Notes under the pieces: model-generated
The model's input: only the letters and a program-made list of their open reading frames with translations
What the model was told of the DNA's origin: nothing
Databases searched by the model: none
Program-made: the position numbers and the translations under genes
Assembly: GCF_002911665.1 (NCBI RefSeq)
Contig: NZ_MTBP01000002.1
Coordinates: forward strand, 1,488,001-1,552,000
Reading direction: 5' to 3'
DNA length: 64,000 nucleotides
Source of the DNA: Actinomadura rubteroloni
Lineage (GTDB): Bacteria; Actinomycetota; Actinomycetes; Streptosporangiales; Streptosporangiaceae
Shown here: positions 43,362 through 51,760 of the stretch, piece after piece
Layout of the letters: each line of letters begins with the position of its first letter
How positions within the stretch are numbered: position 1 is the first letter of the stretch

Positions 43362-45590
43362 TCAGCCCGCCGGGCAGCGCGCGGGGTCGTCGCAGATCTT
43401 CAGCGCGGCGGACCGGCGGAACAGCTCGCGGATCTCGCGCGGGTCGCGGACCTGCTGCGCGAGGCCGCCCGTCGCCGCCGCGATCCGGCGCAGCGACGCC
43501 AGGTCGGTGTCCGGGCCGAACGCCAGGCCGACCACCTGCACCGGACGCGCCTTGTCGTTCTCCTTGCGCAGCGCCCGCAGCAGCGCGTCCTCGGTGAGGC
43601 CGCGCCGGTAGTCGTTGCGCCCGTCGGTGAGGACGAGGACGACGTTCGTCATGTCGTCGCGGTACCCGGCGCGCACGGCCCGGACCGCCGCGAGCACCGA
43701 GTCGTAGAGGCCCGTGTCGCCGTCCTTCTTCGGGCGCAGCGACGTCAGCGCCTGCTGGAGGCCCGCGCGCTGCGTCCCGCCCGCCTGGACGGACCCGAGC
43801 CGCCGCAGCGGGACGACCTCCCGGTAGGGCTTCTCGCCGTCCAGCGCCGTCGCGAACGCCCACAGGCCGACCTCGGCGTCGTCGGGCAGGAGCGCGAGGC
43901 CCTGCTCCAGCTCGCCGGACGTGACGTCCATCCGGGCGCGCCTGGTGCCCTTGACCTGCTGCGTCATGGATCCCGAGACGTCCAGGACGGTCAGCATCCG
44001 CGTGCCGAGCCGCATCTTCCGCCACATCTCCAGCGTCTGGACGACCGTCGGGGCGTCGCCCGCGCCGTTCCCGGCCGGGGCCGCGCCGAGCCCGAGCACG
44101 TCGGAGACGCCGCGCGCCGGGGCGCCGTCGGCGGGCCGCAGCCCGATCCGCGCGAGCTGCGCCTTCCCTTCGGGCGTCCGCAGCGCGGCGAGCAGTGCAC
44201 GGGCGGCTGAGGCTTTGCGGTCGTCGGCGACGATCACCGGGAAGTCGAGGGACACCGCGTCGGCCGGGATCACGGCGGACACGCCGCCGCCCTGGCGGAC
44301 CCGCCGCCACACCGCCTGCTCGGAGACGGCGACGACCGACCCCGCGTCCAGGCCCCGGAACGCCGACTCGGCGTCGTCGGCGACCACGCCGCCGCGCATG
44401 ATCTCACTGAACGCGCCCGGTTCGGCGGGCGTCGCGCCGACCGCGCGGCGGGTGAGCAGCAGCGCGGCCAGGCCGGACGCGTCGCGCATCGGGTCCAGGA
44501 CGCGCAGCACGGGCGCCGTCCCGTCCCGCGCCGGCCGCAGGTCCGTCCAGTCCGTGACGGGCGCGACGCCCGGACGCCGCGCGAGGACGACCGGGGACCG
44601 CGCCGCCGAGCCGACCGTCCGTCCCTTCGCGGCGACGTTCAGGGCGAGCCACAGCGAGGAGTCGGGGATGTAGACGTCGGCGCGCGTGCTGCCCGCCGCG
44701 TCGCCCGCCATGGCGTCGGACACGACGGCGTCCACCCGGACGTCGAGACAGTTGTCGTCACCGTCCAGCCGCCGCCCGGCGGCGGTGACGGCCGAGGCGA
44801 CCGCCGGATCAGCCGCGACGGTCACCCGCGTCGCGCCGTCGCACCTGCCGCCCACCCCGGCCCGCAGCGCCCCCACGCCCACGACGACGAGCACGACGGC
44901 CAACGTCACCAGCGTCCAGTTCGGCGGCCGTCCGCCCCCGCGCGCCTGCCGCCCCCGCCACGCGTCCCGCCTCGGCCCCGGCGCCACCGGCACCTCCCGC
45001 GGCGGCGCCGGCACCGCGACCACCGCCGCAGGCCCCGCCGCGAGCGGCGACGCAGGCAGCACGGGCGCGACGTCGGTCGCCGGGGAGGCCGCCGCGAACG
45101 GCAGCGCGGGCACGCCGTCCGCCGCCGAACCCGCTGCGAACGGCAGCGCAGGCAGAACCGGGACGGCGTTCCCCGTCGGCCGCGCGGGCACGGCGTCCGC
45201 CGCGGGCAGCGGCGCCTCCGGCGGCGAACCCGCCGCCAGCGGCAGCGCGGGCACGGCGTCGGCCGTCGGCGGACTCGCTGCGAACGGCGGCGCGGGCAGT
45301 ACCGGCGCAGTCTCTCCCGTCGGGGAACCCACCGCCAGCGGCAGCGCGGGCAGGGCGTCCGCCGCGGGCGGCGGTGCCTCCGGCGGCGGGGTCGGGAGCG
45401 GTGGCGCGGGCTCCGCCGCCGACGTGTTCGGTGCGAGGGGCGGCGCGGCCTCGGCTGTCCGTGGGCCCGGCGGGATGGGGGGTTCGGGGGTTCGTGGGGG
45501 GTTCAGGGCGTAGGGGAGGGTGGGGAGGCCCGGGTCGGGAGCCGGGGACGGAACGGTGCGTGTGCTCTCGTCGTCGGGAGTTGAGCGCAT
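43362..45590 (-). CDS. membrane-anchored binding-protein/vWA surface protein
   Basis: A 742-residue protein. The first 200 residues are Pro/Ala-rich, with loosely repeated PALPLAAGSP and APVLPAPPFAASP units, and are predicted cytoplasmic. One membrane helix (about 222-243) follows. A type 2 substrate-binding-like domain (about 250-500: RADVYIPDSSLWL, VIVADDRKASAARALL) and a C-terminal vWA domain (about 535-735) lie outside. The vWA has an intact MIDAS start, VLDVSGSM, and LVLTDGRND. This SBP-plus-vWA layout is known in actinomycetes but without an assigned role; adhesion or ligand capture is plausible. ATG 45590 is used; no strong ribosome site is seen and an upstream GTG (VKAAT) is possible. 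Confidence 0.82.
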   Translation of the reverse strand: MRSTPDDESTRTVPSPAPDPGLPTLPYALNPPRTPEPPIPPGPRTAEAAPPLAPNTSAAEPAPPLPTPPPEAPPPAADALPALPLAVGSPTGETAPVLPAPPFAASPPTADAVPALPLAAGSPPEAPLPAADAVPARPTGNAVPVLPALPFAAGSAADGVPALPFAAASPATDVAPVLPASPLAAGPAAVVAVPAPPREVPVAPGPRRDAWRGRQARGGGRPPNWTLVTLAVVLVVVGVGALRAGVGGRCDGATRVTVAADPAVASAVTAAGRRLDGDDNCLDVRVDAVVSDAMAGDAAGSTRADVYIPDSSLWLALNVAAKGRTVGSAARSPVVLARRPGVAPVTDWTDLRPARDGTAPVLRVLDPMRDASGLAALLLTRRAVGATPAEPGAFSEIMRGGVVADDAESAFRGLDAGSVVAVSEQAVWRRVRQGGGVSAVIPADAVSLDFPVIVADDRKASAARALLAALRTPEGKAQLARIGLRPADGAPARGVSDVLGLGAAPAGNGAGDAPTVVQTLEMWRKMRLGTRMLTVLDVSGSMTQQVKGTRRARMDVTSGELEQGLALLPDDAEVGLWAFATALDGEKPYREVVPLRRLGSVQAGGTQRAGLQQALTSLRPKKDGDTGLYDSVLAAVRAVRAGYRDDMTNVVLVLTDGRNDYRRGLTEDALLRALRKENDKARPVQVVGLAFGPDTDLASLRRIAAATGGLAQQVRDPREIRELFRRSAALKICDDPARCPAG

Positions 45591-45751
45591 GGTGGCCGCC
45601 TTCACGGGGTCCCGCAGCCGGGCGGACGGCCGGGGCCGCCCGCGCGGACGAGGGGGGCGGGCCCGCGCGGGCCTGGGCTCGTCCGCGCGGTCCATGAAAC
45701 CCGGGCCGCCGGGGGGCCGCATGAGTCCCGGGTCCCGGGCCCCGGCCCAAT

Positions 45752-46147
45752 TCAGCGGGCCGGGAGGTAGCCCGCGTCGGACGGGCGGAGGCGGCGGACG
45801 GCCAGGGCGGCGAGCGCGGCTCCGGCGGCGGCCTCGACGGCGGCGACCAGGCCGCCCGCCAGGGCGTGCGAACCGGCGCCCGCGACGACGCTCAGCGCCG
45901 CGGCCAGGGCCGGGACGCCGAACAGCGCGACCGCGTGCGCCGGGCCTCGCCCGCGGTGGACGGCGTCCGCGACCACGACCGCGAGGCCCAGCGCGACCGT
46001 CCACGGCACATGGACGAGCAGCACGGTCGCGACCGAGGACGGCCACGTGGTGACGTGCGCTCCGGCGAGCAGCACGAGCGCGGCGTCCAGGACGAGCCCG
46101 GCGACGACGGTCCCCAGCGCGGCGGCGAGCGCCAGTACGACTCGCAT
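45752..46147 (-). CDS. small membrane protein, four TM
   Basis: A 131-residue hydrophobic protein with about four transmembrane helices and an Ala/Val/Leu-rich composition. No motif recognised. The ATG at 46147 shares a base with the stop of the upstream lipoprotein gene (TGATG), indicating coupled translation. Layout (HVTTWPSSVATVLLVHVPW, then a two-helix C-terminus) resembles the N-terminal membrane half of the protein at 48223-48831, so the two may be distant paralogues. Confidence 0.7.
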   Translation of the reverse strand: MRVVLALAAALGTVVAGLVLDAALVLLAGAHVTTWPSSVATVLLVHVPWTVALGLAVVVADAVHRGRGPAHAVALFGVPALAAALSVVAGAGSHALAGGLVAAVEAAAGAALAALAVRRLRPSDAGYLPAR

Positions 46148-46647
46148 CAGTCCCCCTTCAGCGCGACGGACTTCACGATCGCGTCGACGTCGGCGGCGGG
46201 CAGCTCCCCCCGGACGGCGGTGACGCGCACGACGTAGACGGCTCGGTTCCGCACCGCCACGACGTCCGTTCCCTCGGTCGGTCGCCGGGGCCGGTCGTCG
46301 GAGAGGTAGCTGTACGACAGGCGGCTCGCGCTGTCGGCGTGCGCGACGTGAACCGTCTGCACCGGGCCGCGCCGGTAGTCGCGGCCGATGAGGCGGCCCG
46401 CCTGGAGCGCGGCGACGGCGAGCGCCGCCGTCGTCGCCGCGACGGGCCGTTCGAGGACGGTGAGCCGCGCGACCGTCCGTCCGTTCTCGACCCGCACCGC
46501 CGTGAACGCGCCGCCCGCCTGCCGCTGCCAGCCCTTCGGGTAGCCGAACCGCACGTGCGCGGTCCGCGCCGCGACGAGCCGGGAGTCGCCGCCGCAGCCC
46601 GCCGCGCCGCACAGGACGGCCAGCAGCGCCGCCGTGAACGTTCGCAT
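46147..46647 (-). CDS. putative lipoprotein, 166 aa
   Basis: A signal peptide ends in GAAGCGG (Cys about 18). The mature domain starts with HVRFGYPKGWQRQAGGAF and continues with TVLERPVAA, YLSDDRP and VYVVRVTAVRGELPAADVDAIVKSV. This matches the general PsbP/LpqN-like pattern of exported actinobacterial proteins that begin with a pre-strand FxYPxGW and end with a terminal helix. Function unknown. It lies 1 bp after the pilin-like gene and overlaps the next start, so three genes (48112 to 45752) form an operon. Confidence 0.72.
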   Translation of the reverse strand: MRTFTAALLAVLCGAAGCGGDSRLVAARTAHVRFGYPKGWQRQAGGAFTAVRVENGRTVARLTVLERPVAATTAALAVAALQAGRLIGRDYRRGPVQTVHVAHADSASRLSYSYLSDDRPRRPTEGTDVVAVRNRAVYVVRVTAVRGELPAADVDAIVKSVALKGD

Positions 46648-46648
46648 G

Positions 46649-48112
46649 TCAGCCCACGCATTCGGTGTAGGGGACGAACTCCCGCCGGCCGCTGCGGGGT
46701 GCGCCGAGATATTCCGCTCCGGTCGTCCGGTTCGTCGAGCTGGACTGGGAGTACTCGGCGCCGAGCACGAGCCCCAGTTTGGCCTCGGCGCCGATCTCGA
46801 AACTGTCGTTGGTGTTCTCGGTCGTCTGTTTCAGGACCTGCCCCTTCTGGTACAGGAGCCGGTCGAAGACGCTCGCGTTCGGCCCCGGGTCCGTGCGGAC
46901 GACATCGTCGTCCCCGCCCATGTACTTGAGCAGGCTGAGCGGCATGTGCGTCGGATTCTCCTGGAGCCAGCGCGCCATCGCGGCCCGGTCGGCGTCGTTG
47001 TCCAGCGGGACGGTCTGGGTGACCGTCTCGACGGTCTTGGCGCCGTCCTTGTCCTTTCCGTTCCCCTTGCCGTCCTGGTAGTTGCCGCCGATCTTCCCGT
47101 TCGACCTGCCGCCCTTCTCGAACGTCGTCTGGAACGTCACGGCGATCAGCTTTCCGTCCTTGTCGAACACGAGGCGCTCACCGCCGGTCCATTTCAGCTC
47201 GCCCTCGCCGCCCGCGCCGAGCACCTCGCCGGACCCGCTGAGCGTCCCGGACATGCCGACGAAGTACGACGTCCTCGGATTCGACGGATCGGTGTTGTCC
47301 TGCGTCACCGCGACGTCCTCGCCGTACTCCACCTTGCCTTTCAGGCCGGTGTTGATGTTGAGGTTCCAGTCGTCGGAGCCGTCGCCCTTCGGCCCTATCT
47401 GCGGCAGGTACAGGCCGAGCGACCCCTCGACCGACTCCTTGTAGCTGATCGTCGTCGTGGTGATCTCGGGGTCCTTGATGTGGGGACGGCCGGTGAGATC
47501 GTCGACCTTGTCCACGACCCAGCCCGTGATCGGATTGTTCATCCCCGGAATGACGTTCTCCGCAACGCTTTTCGCCGTGTCACGGGTGGCCAGTTCCTTG
47601 ATGTCGCCCTGGAACTTGTCGGCCTCCGCGCCGTTCTTGAAGACGTAGGTGTCGCCGACGCCGACCTTGATGCTCCCGGCGACCGTGATCTCCGCGCCCA
47701 ACTTCACGTTCTTCCCCAGGCTGATCTTTCCGCCCGCGCCGACCTCCAGGCCGACCGTGTCGCCGTTCGGGACGACCGTGAGGCGCACCGTCCCGTCCGC
47801 CATCTCCTGGCGCAGGAACGACCATTCCTTGCCGACCTTCACGATCGCGATCTTGATCGTCCCGCCGTACTTCTGCTCGGACGCCGACCGCTCGCACGTC
47901 TTCGGCTTGAAATCGCTGTCTTTCGCCTTGGGCGGCGTCTGGCAGTGCCCGCCGAAGATGCGGCACAGCGCGGGCGGGACGACCCGGCCGATCTCCTCGG
48001 GGATCGCGAGCGCCAGCAGCACCGCGAAGATCGTCGCGCCGACGACCAGCAGCGCCGCCCACTCCAGCCCGCTCGCGCCGCGGTCGGACCTCCCGCGCCG
48101 CTTCGACCTCAT
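46649..48112 (-). CDS. large pilin-like exported protein
   Basis: A 487-residue protein. The N-terminus has a basic leader and a Flp/TadE-like prepilin segment, DRGASGLEWAALLVVGATIF (about 10-29), with Glu at the +5-like position. A Cys pair follows (LCRIFGGHC). Residues about 80-485 are beta-rich, with repeated Gly/Asp strands (VGLEVGAGGKISLGKNVKLG, EGSLGLYLPQIG, EIGAEAKLGLVLGAEYSQSS), and resemble no family I know. It is far longer than Flp or TadE pseudopilins. GAGGAG precedes the ATG. A TACCGT -10 and three GGRCCCA elements lie upstream. It may be a pilus-associated tip or adhesin subunit. Confidence 0.72.
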   Translation of the reverse strand: MRSKRRGRSDRGASGLEWAALLVVGATIFAVLLALAIPEEIGRVVPPALCRIFGGHCQTPPKAKDSDFKPKTCERSASEQKYGGTIKIAIVKVGKEWSFLRQEMADGTVRLTVVPNGDTVGLEVGAGGKISLGKNVKLGAEITVAGSIKVGVGDTYVFKNGAEADKFQGDIKELATRDTAKSVAENVIPGMNNPITGWVVDKVDDLTGRPHIKDPEITTTTISYKESVEGSLGLYLPQIGPKGDGSDDWNLNINTGLKGKVEYGEDVAVTQDNTDPSNPRTSYFVGMSGTLSGSGEVLGAGGEGELKWTGGERLVFDKDGKLIAVTFQTTFEKGGRSNGKIGGNYQDGKGNGKDKDGAKTVETVTQTVPLDNDADRAAMARWLQENPTHMPLSLLKYMGGDDDVVRTDPGPNASVFDRLLYQKGQVLKQTTENTNDSFEIGAEAKLGLVLGAEYSQSSSTNRTTGAEYLGAPRSGRREFVPYTECVG

Positions 48113-48153
48113 CGCGACCGCTCCTCAGCGCCGAGCATCCGTCCTGGCGCAGG

Positions 48154-48210
48154 ACGGTAGGCCGCCGATCCGCGTCCGGCGAGGGCCCACGGACCCAACT
48201 CCGGGCCCAA
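48154..48210 (-). promoter_or_regulatory. promoter region with three GGRCCCA elements
   Basis: On the minus strand TACCGT (48159-48154) is a good -10 for the pilin-like gene. Upstream on the plus strand, GGGCCCAC (48183-48190), GGACCCAA (48191-48198) and GGGCCCAA (48203-48210) are repeated in one orientation. The last copy sits about 57-64 bp upstream of the predicted transcript start, as in the other spacers. Confidence 0.5.
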
Positions 48211-48222
48211 CCGCTCCGCGCG

Positions 48223-48831
48223 TCAGGTCCCGGCGCCGAAGGCGGGCGGCGGGCCGGGCTCGTCGCCGCGCGGCGGCTCCCCGGGCGGCGCGAACGGCGT
48301 GCTCGGCGGGCGCGGCGGCGGCCAGACCCGCTCGTCGCGCGGCGGGACGGCCAGCGGATCGGTCGCGCCCGGCGGCTGGAGCCACGGCGCCCGCTCGGGC
48401 GGGACGGCCTGCCCGTAGAAGCCCTCCCAGCCCTTCTCCAGCGCGGCGGGCGGACGGTCCTCCGGCGCGTCCCTGGCCAGCCCGCGCGCCATCGCGAGCC
48501 CGACCGCGACGCCGAACAGCGCCTCGATGACGTGCAGCACGACGCCGAACGCCGAGAACGCGCGCGGCACGCCCGCGGCGACACCGCACGCGGTCGCCGC
48601 GCCGGGCACGACCAGGACGAGCCCGACGCGCGCGACGACGCCCGCCGACCGCCGCAGGTACGCGCCCGCCGCCCACGCCGCGAGGAAGTTCGCCACGATC
48701 CACGGCAGGTGGACGCGCATGATCTGGTCGAGGTCGTCGCCGCTGTCGTCCGGGCCGAACACCAGGAGCGCGCCGAAGCCCAGCGCGAACACGAGGACCG
48801 CCGCCGTCCATCCGCCGAGCACCGCACGCAT
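48223..48831 (-). CDS. membrane protein with Pro-rich cytoplasmic tail
   Basis: A 202-residue protein with four transmembrane helices (about 5-115) and a Pro-rich, charged C-terminal tail (about 125-202, APPGEPPRGDEPGPPP-like). No family recognised. Residues such as MRVHLPWIVANFLAAWAAG resemble the small membrane protein at 45752-46147. ATG 48831 is chosen because a promoter with -35 TTGGGC, a 17-bp spacer and -10 TACGGT ends 7 nt before it, so the mRNA is probably leaderless. Confidence 0.72.
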   Translation of the reverse strand: MRAVLGGWTAAVLVFALGFGALLVFGPDDSGDDLDQIMRVHLPWIVANFLAAWAAGAYLRRSAGVVARVGLVLVVPGAATACGVAAGVPRAFSAFGVVLHVIEALFGVAVGLAMARGLARDAPEDRPPAALEKGWEGFYGQAVPPERAPWLQPPGATDPLAVPPRDERVWPPPRPPSTPFAPPGEPPRGDEPGPPPAFGAGT

Positions 48832-48838
48832 GCGGGTC

Positions 48839-48895
48839 ACCGTACGCGCCGGCCCGCGTCCGCCCAAGGGCCCGCGGTCCCGTCCGGGGGACCCA
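48839..48895 (-). promoter_or_regulatory. leaderless promoter with upstream GGACCCA element
   Basis: On the minus strand, TTGGGC (48867-48862), 17 nt, TACGGT (48844-48839), 7 nt, then the ATG at 48831. GGACCCA (48889-48895, plus-strand reading) lies about 58-64 bp upstream of that ATG. Confidence 0.6.
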
Positions 48896-48900
48896 GCGCG

Positions 48901-50088
48901 TCAGCCGTCGAACCGCATCGCGTACTGCGCCTGCCGGTAGTTCGAGACCATCACCAGCGTCCCGGTCTGCTGCGCCTCGACCATCTTCCCGCCGCCCGCG
49001 TAGATCGCGACGTGGTGCGTCGGCAGGTCGCCGTAGAAGACGAGGTCGCCCGCCCGCAGCTCGGACGGCGACGGGGTGATCCGCCGTCCGCGCGGGTCCT
49101 GCACCTGGTTGCCGGTGTAGTGCGCCAGCGCGAGCTTCCCGTGCGACGCCTGGTACACCGAGTACAGCGTCAGCCCGCTGCAATCGAACCCGACGGTGTT
49201 CGCCCCGGTACCGATCCCGCGCGACGGGCCGCTGTACGTACCGCCGCCCCACGAGTACCAGACCTTGCCGACCCAGCACATCGCCCACGCGACGACGCGC
49301 TCGCCGAACGGCAGCTCGTCCGCGGGCTTCTTGCCGGACGTGGCGCACTCGGACACGACCTGGTCGCCCGGGGCGCCGCCGAGCCCGTCCGGCACCCCGC
49401 TGTAGGCGACCGGGTCGGCCCGGTCCACCAGGCGGATCTTGAACAGTCGCTCGACCCGGGCGCGGTCGCCGTGCGGGAACGTTTGGACGCCGTCGCACAC
49501 CAGCCGTCCGCTGACCGGCCCCGTCGCGCCCGTCGGGGACGGGTCGGGCAGGTACGCGCACTCCGGGGTGTGGAGCGTCGCGTAGGCGCGGGCCGTGCCG
49601 AACCGTCCGATTCCCTGCTTCCCGGACGTCTCGGTGCACAGGTTCCGGTGGTGGCGGAGGTCGTCCTTCTCCTTCGCCGTCAGCTCGTTCTCGTGCTTGA
49701 GCTGGCAGTCGGCCGTCCGGACGTCCGCGCGGGCCGTGTCGCCCGCCGCGCCGCTGAGCGCGACCGTCCCGACGAGACGCGCGTCGTTCTTCTCGGCGTA
49801 CGTCCGGGCGTACCCGTCGGCCGTGCCCGCGACCATCCAGTAGCCCGCGCCGGCCGGGTCGATGCCCTGGAGCGCCATGCCGACGCCCGCGTCGCGCAGC
49901 GGGGCGAGGGCGCCGAGCACGGCCGCGTCCGCGCCGGTCTGCGCCCGGGTGCGCAGGTCGTCGGCGTGCGCGATGCGGCTGAACGCCAGCAGGCCGGCGA
50001 TCAGCGCGAGCGCCGCTCCGACGACGATGACCGTCGTGGCGGCGCCGCGATCGCCCGGACCCCGGCGCGCCTTGAGCCGGTCCAGCAT
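48901..50088 (-). CDS. TadG-like N-terminus fused to NlpC/P60 peptidase
   Basis: A 395-residue protein. A prepilin-like N-terminus (DRGAATTVIVVGAALALIAG, about 14-33, then ADDLRTRAQTGADAAVLGAL) is the Tad minor-pilin/TadG type. A Cys-containing middle region follows. The C-terminal 130 residues are an NlpC/P60 cysteine peptidase: catalytic Cys in GFDCSGLTLYSVY, His in LPTHHVAIYAGGGKMVEA. It probably cuts peptidoglycan stem peptides to let the pilus through the wall. ATG 50088 is used, directly after a GTG; GGGGACC lies upstream. The fusion ties a wall hydrolase to the pilus machinery. Confidence 0.85.
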   Translation of the reverse strand: MLDRLKARRGPGDRGAATTVIVVGAALALIAGLLAFSRIAHADDLRTRAQTGADAAVLGALAPLRDAGVGMALQGIDPAGAGYWMVAGTADGYARTYAEKNDARLVGTVALSGAAGDTARADVRTADCQLKHENELTAKEKDDLRHHRNLCTETSGKQGIGRFGTARAYATLHTPECAYLPDPSPTGATGPVSGRLVCDGVQTFPHGDRARVERLFKIRLVDRADPVAYSGVPDGLGGAPGDQVVSECATSGKKPADELPFGERVVAWAMCWVGKVWYSWGGGTYSGPSRGIGTGANTVGFDCSGLTLYSVYQASHGKLALAHYTGNQVQDPRGRRITPSPSELRAGDLVFYGDLPTHHVAIYAGGGKMVEAQQTGTLVMVSNYRQAQYAMRFDG

Positions 50089-50129
50089 CACGTGGTCCCC
50101 ATACCGTCGATCATGACTGTCCCGGCAGG

Positions 50130-50166
50130 ACGATAAACCGCCGCCACGGCGTGCCGACAGGGCCCA
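50130..50166 (-). promoter_or_regulatory. promoter region with GGGCCCA element
   Basis: On the minus strand TATCGT (50135-50130) is a possible -10 for the NlpC/P60 gene. GGGCCCA (50160-50166, plus reading) lies about 38-44 bp upstream of the predicted start site, closer than in the other spacers. Confidence 0.35.
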
Positions 50167-50218
50167 GGGACCTAGCACGGCCGTCCTTTGACCGGCTCCT
50201 TGCGGCGGGTCGCACGCT

Positions 50219-51694
50219 CTAGCCCGCGCGGACGAACACGGCGGCCGTCCCGTCCAGGTAGGTGCGCCGCCAGTGCGCGTCGCGGACGAGCGCCTGGGTC
50301 AGCGGCGCGTCGCGCGGCCACACCACGACGGTCACCCGGTAGGCGTCCAGGATCTCCGCCCAGCGCGGCGCGACGGCCGCGACGTCGGCGTACCGCTGCG
50401 ACAGGCGGCGCGGGTACATGTCGTAGCGGTCGTCCGCGAAGACCTTCTGCCGGTCGGGGCCGTAGGTGAGCATCGTGTACCCGGCCCACACGTCGGTGGT
50501 GAAGAGGCGCTGCCCGAGTTGCCCGCGCTCGTCCAGGGCGCGCAGCGCGGCGACGGGGTACTCGCGGACGTCGAAGTCCGGACGGGCCGCGACGACGCCC
50601 GTCCACAGCGCGCCCGCCGCGACGACGCCCGCGACGAGCAGCAGGTTGAACGCCCGTCCGAGGTCCGGGCGGGGCACCGGACGGGCCGCCAGCCGCGCGG
50701 CGATCGGCAGCGTGGCGATCGGCGCGACCGCGATGTTGCGCTGCGCCCACAGCCCGAGCAGGACGAACGGGACGGTGACGGCCACGTCCCGCCGCGACGG
50801 CCGCGTCCGCGCGAGGACCCCGATCAGCACCACGATCCACACCGCGAACAGGAGCCCCTGCGGGCTGCGGACGGACGGCGACATCCACTCCCCCACGCCC
50901 GACAGCACGTCGCTCAACCCGAGCAGGCGGAACGGGAACAGGACATTCGCGACGCCGTACGGCGTGGCGAAGCAGGCCGCGAACGCGATCCCGGCGCCCT
51001 GCGCGATCCGCCGCTCCCGGCCGCGCCAGAACGAATGCCCGTCCAGCCACCGCCCGGCGAGGTGCAGCCCGAGGTAGCCGAACCCGATGGCCCACGTGCC
51101 GTGGACGTTCGCCCACACGTACAGCAGGACCGGGATCGCGACGAGCGGACGCCGCCCGAGCCGCGATTCTGGCAATTCGACCAGGCTGACGAGCAGCAGA
51201 AGGGTGAGGACGCCGATCGCGAGCGGCCGTTCCGACCACAGCATCGCCGAGCCGAGAATGGCGGGAATTCCGAGGAAGACGGCCGTGACGTGGTCGCGGG
51301 CGAGCCGCATCGCCAACCGGAAGGCGAGCCCGGCGATGGCCGCGCTGAGAACGGCCCCGAAAACGCGGACGCCGATCGGCCCGAAAAGGTCGTCCAGGCC
51401 ACCGTACAGCACTTCGGCGAGCCAGGACTGGACGACCCAGGGCCGTCCGGGAACCGTATAGGAATAGATGTCGCCGCGCGGGAAGCCGTGGTCGATGATC
51501 CAATGGCCCGTGCGCAGGTGCCAGAAGAAGGAATTGTCCTTCAGCGGATGGATACCGAGCGCGGCGCCGAACACGATCCAGGCGGCCGTGAACACCGCCG
51601 CCATTCCCGGACGGCCGAGACCGCGCCGCTTAGGCTGCGGCGCGTCCGGCGCCTGCGGAAGGGCGTCGGGCGCATTCTGCAGGAGAGGCCGCAT
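50219..51694 (-). CDS. polytopic membrane protein, GT-C-like
   Basis: A 491-residue protein with about ten transmembrane helices and a C-terminal extracytoplasmic part. The first loop has FFWHLRTGHWIIDHGFPRGD followed by IYSYTVPGRPWVVQSWLAEV (about 56-95), a pattern seen in actinomycete membrane proteins that resemble GT-C glycosyltransferases (acidic/His loop after helix one). The C-terminal RLFTTDVWAGYTMLTYG and VFADDRYDMYP segments recur in that group. It might glycosylate pilins or wall polymers; this is inference from fold and context. ATG 51694 is chosen because TACCGT ends 7 nt before it; a GTG at 51703 is the alternative. Confidence 0.72.
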   Translation of the reverse strand: MRPLLQNAPDALPQAPDAPQPKRRGLGRPGMAAVFTAAWIVFGAALGIHPLKDNSFFWHLRTGHWIIDHGFPRGDIYSYTVPGRPWVVQSWLAEVLYGGLDDLFGPIGVRVFGAVLSAAIAGLAFRLAMRLARDHVTAVFLGIPAILGSAMLWSERPLAIGVLTLLLLVSLVELPESRLGRRPLVAIPVLLYVWANVHGTWAIGFGYLGLHLAGRWLDGHSFWRGRERRIAQGAGIAFAACFATPYGVANVLFPFRLLGLSDVLSGVGEWMSPSVRSPQGLLFAVWIVVLIGVLARTRPSRRDVAVTVPFVLLGLWAQRNIAVAPIATLPIAARLAARPVPRPDLGRAFNLLLVAGVVAAGALWTGVVAARPDFDVREYPVAALRALDERGQLGQRLFTTDVWAGYTMLTYGPDRQKVFADDRYDMYPRRLSQRYADVAAVAPRWAEILDAYRVTVVVWPRDAPLTQALVRDAHWRRTYLDGTAAVFVRAG

Positions 51695-51701
51695 GCCGCT
51701 C

Positions 51702-51758
51702 ACGGTACGGACGCCCGGGACGGCCGGACAGGGCCCGAAGGCCCACTTGCGGACCCAG
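51702..51758 (-). promoter_or_regulatory. leaderless promoter with upstream GGACCCA element
   Basis: On the minus strand TACCGT (51707-51702) is followed by 7 nt and ATG 51694. GGACCCAG (51751-51758, plus reading) lies about 57-64 bp upstream of the start, the same distance as for the gene at 48831. GGGCCC and GGCCCA lie between them. Confidence 0.55.
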
Positions 51759-51760
51759 TT

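Noticed and set aside
45591..45751. Extension of the binding-protein/vWA gene upstream of 45590.
   Set aside because: The added sequence is Arg/Pro low complexity and overlaps a spacer with the GGCCCAA element; no supporting ribosome site.
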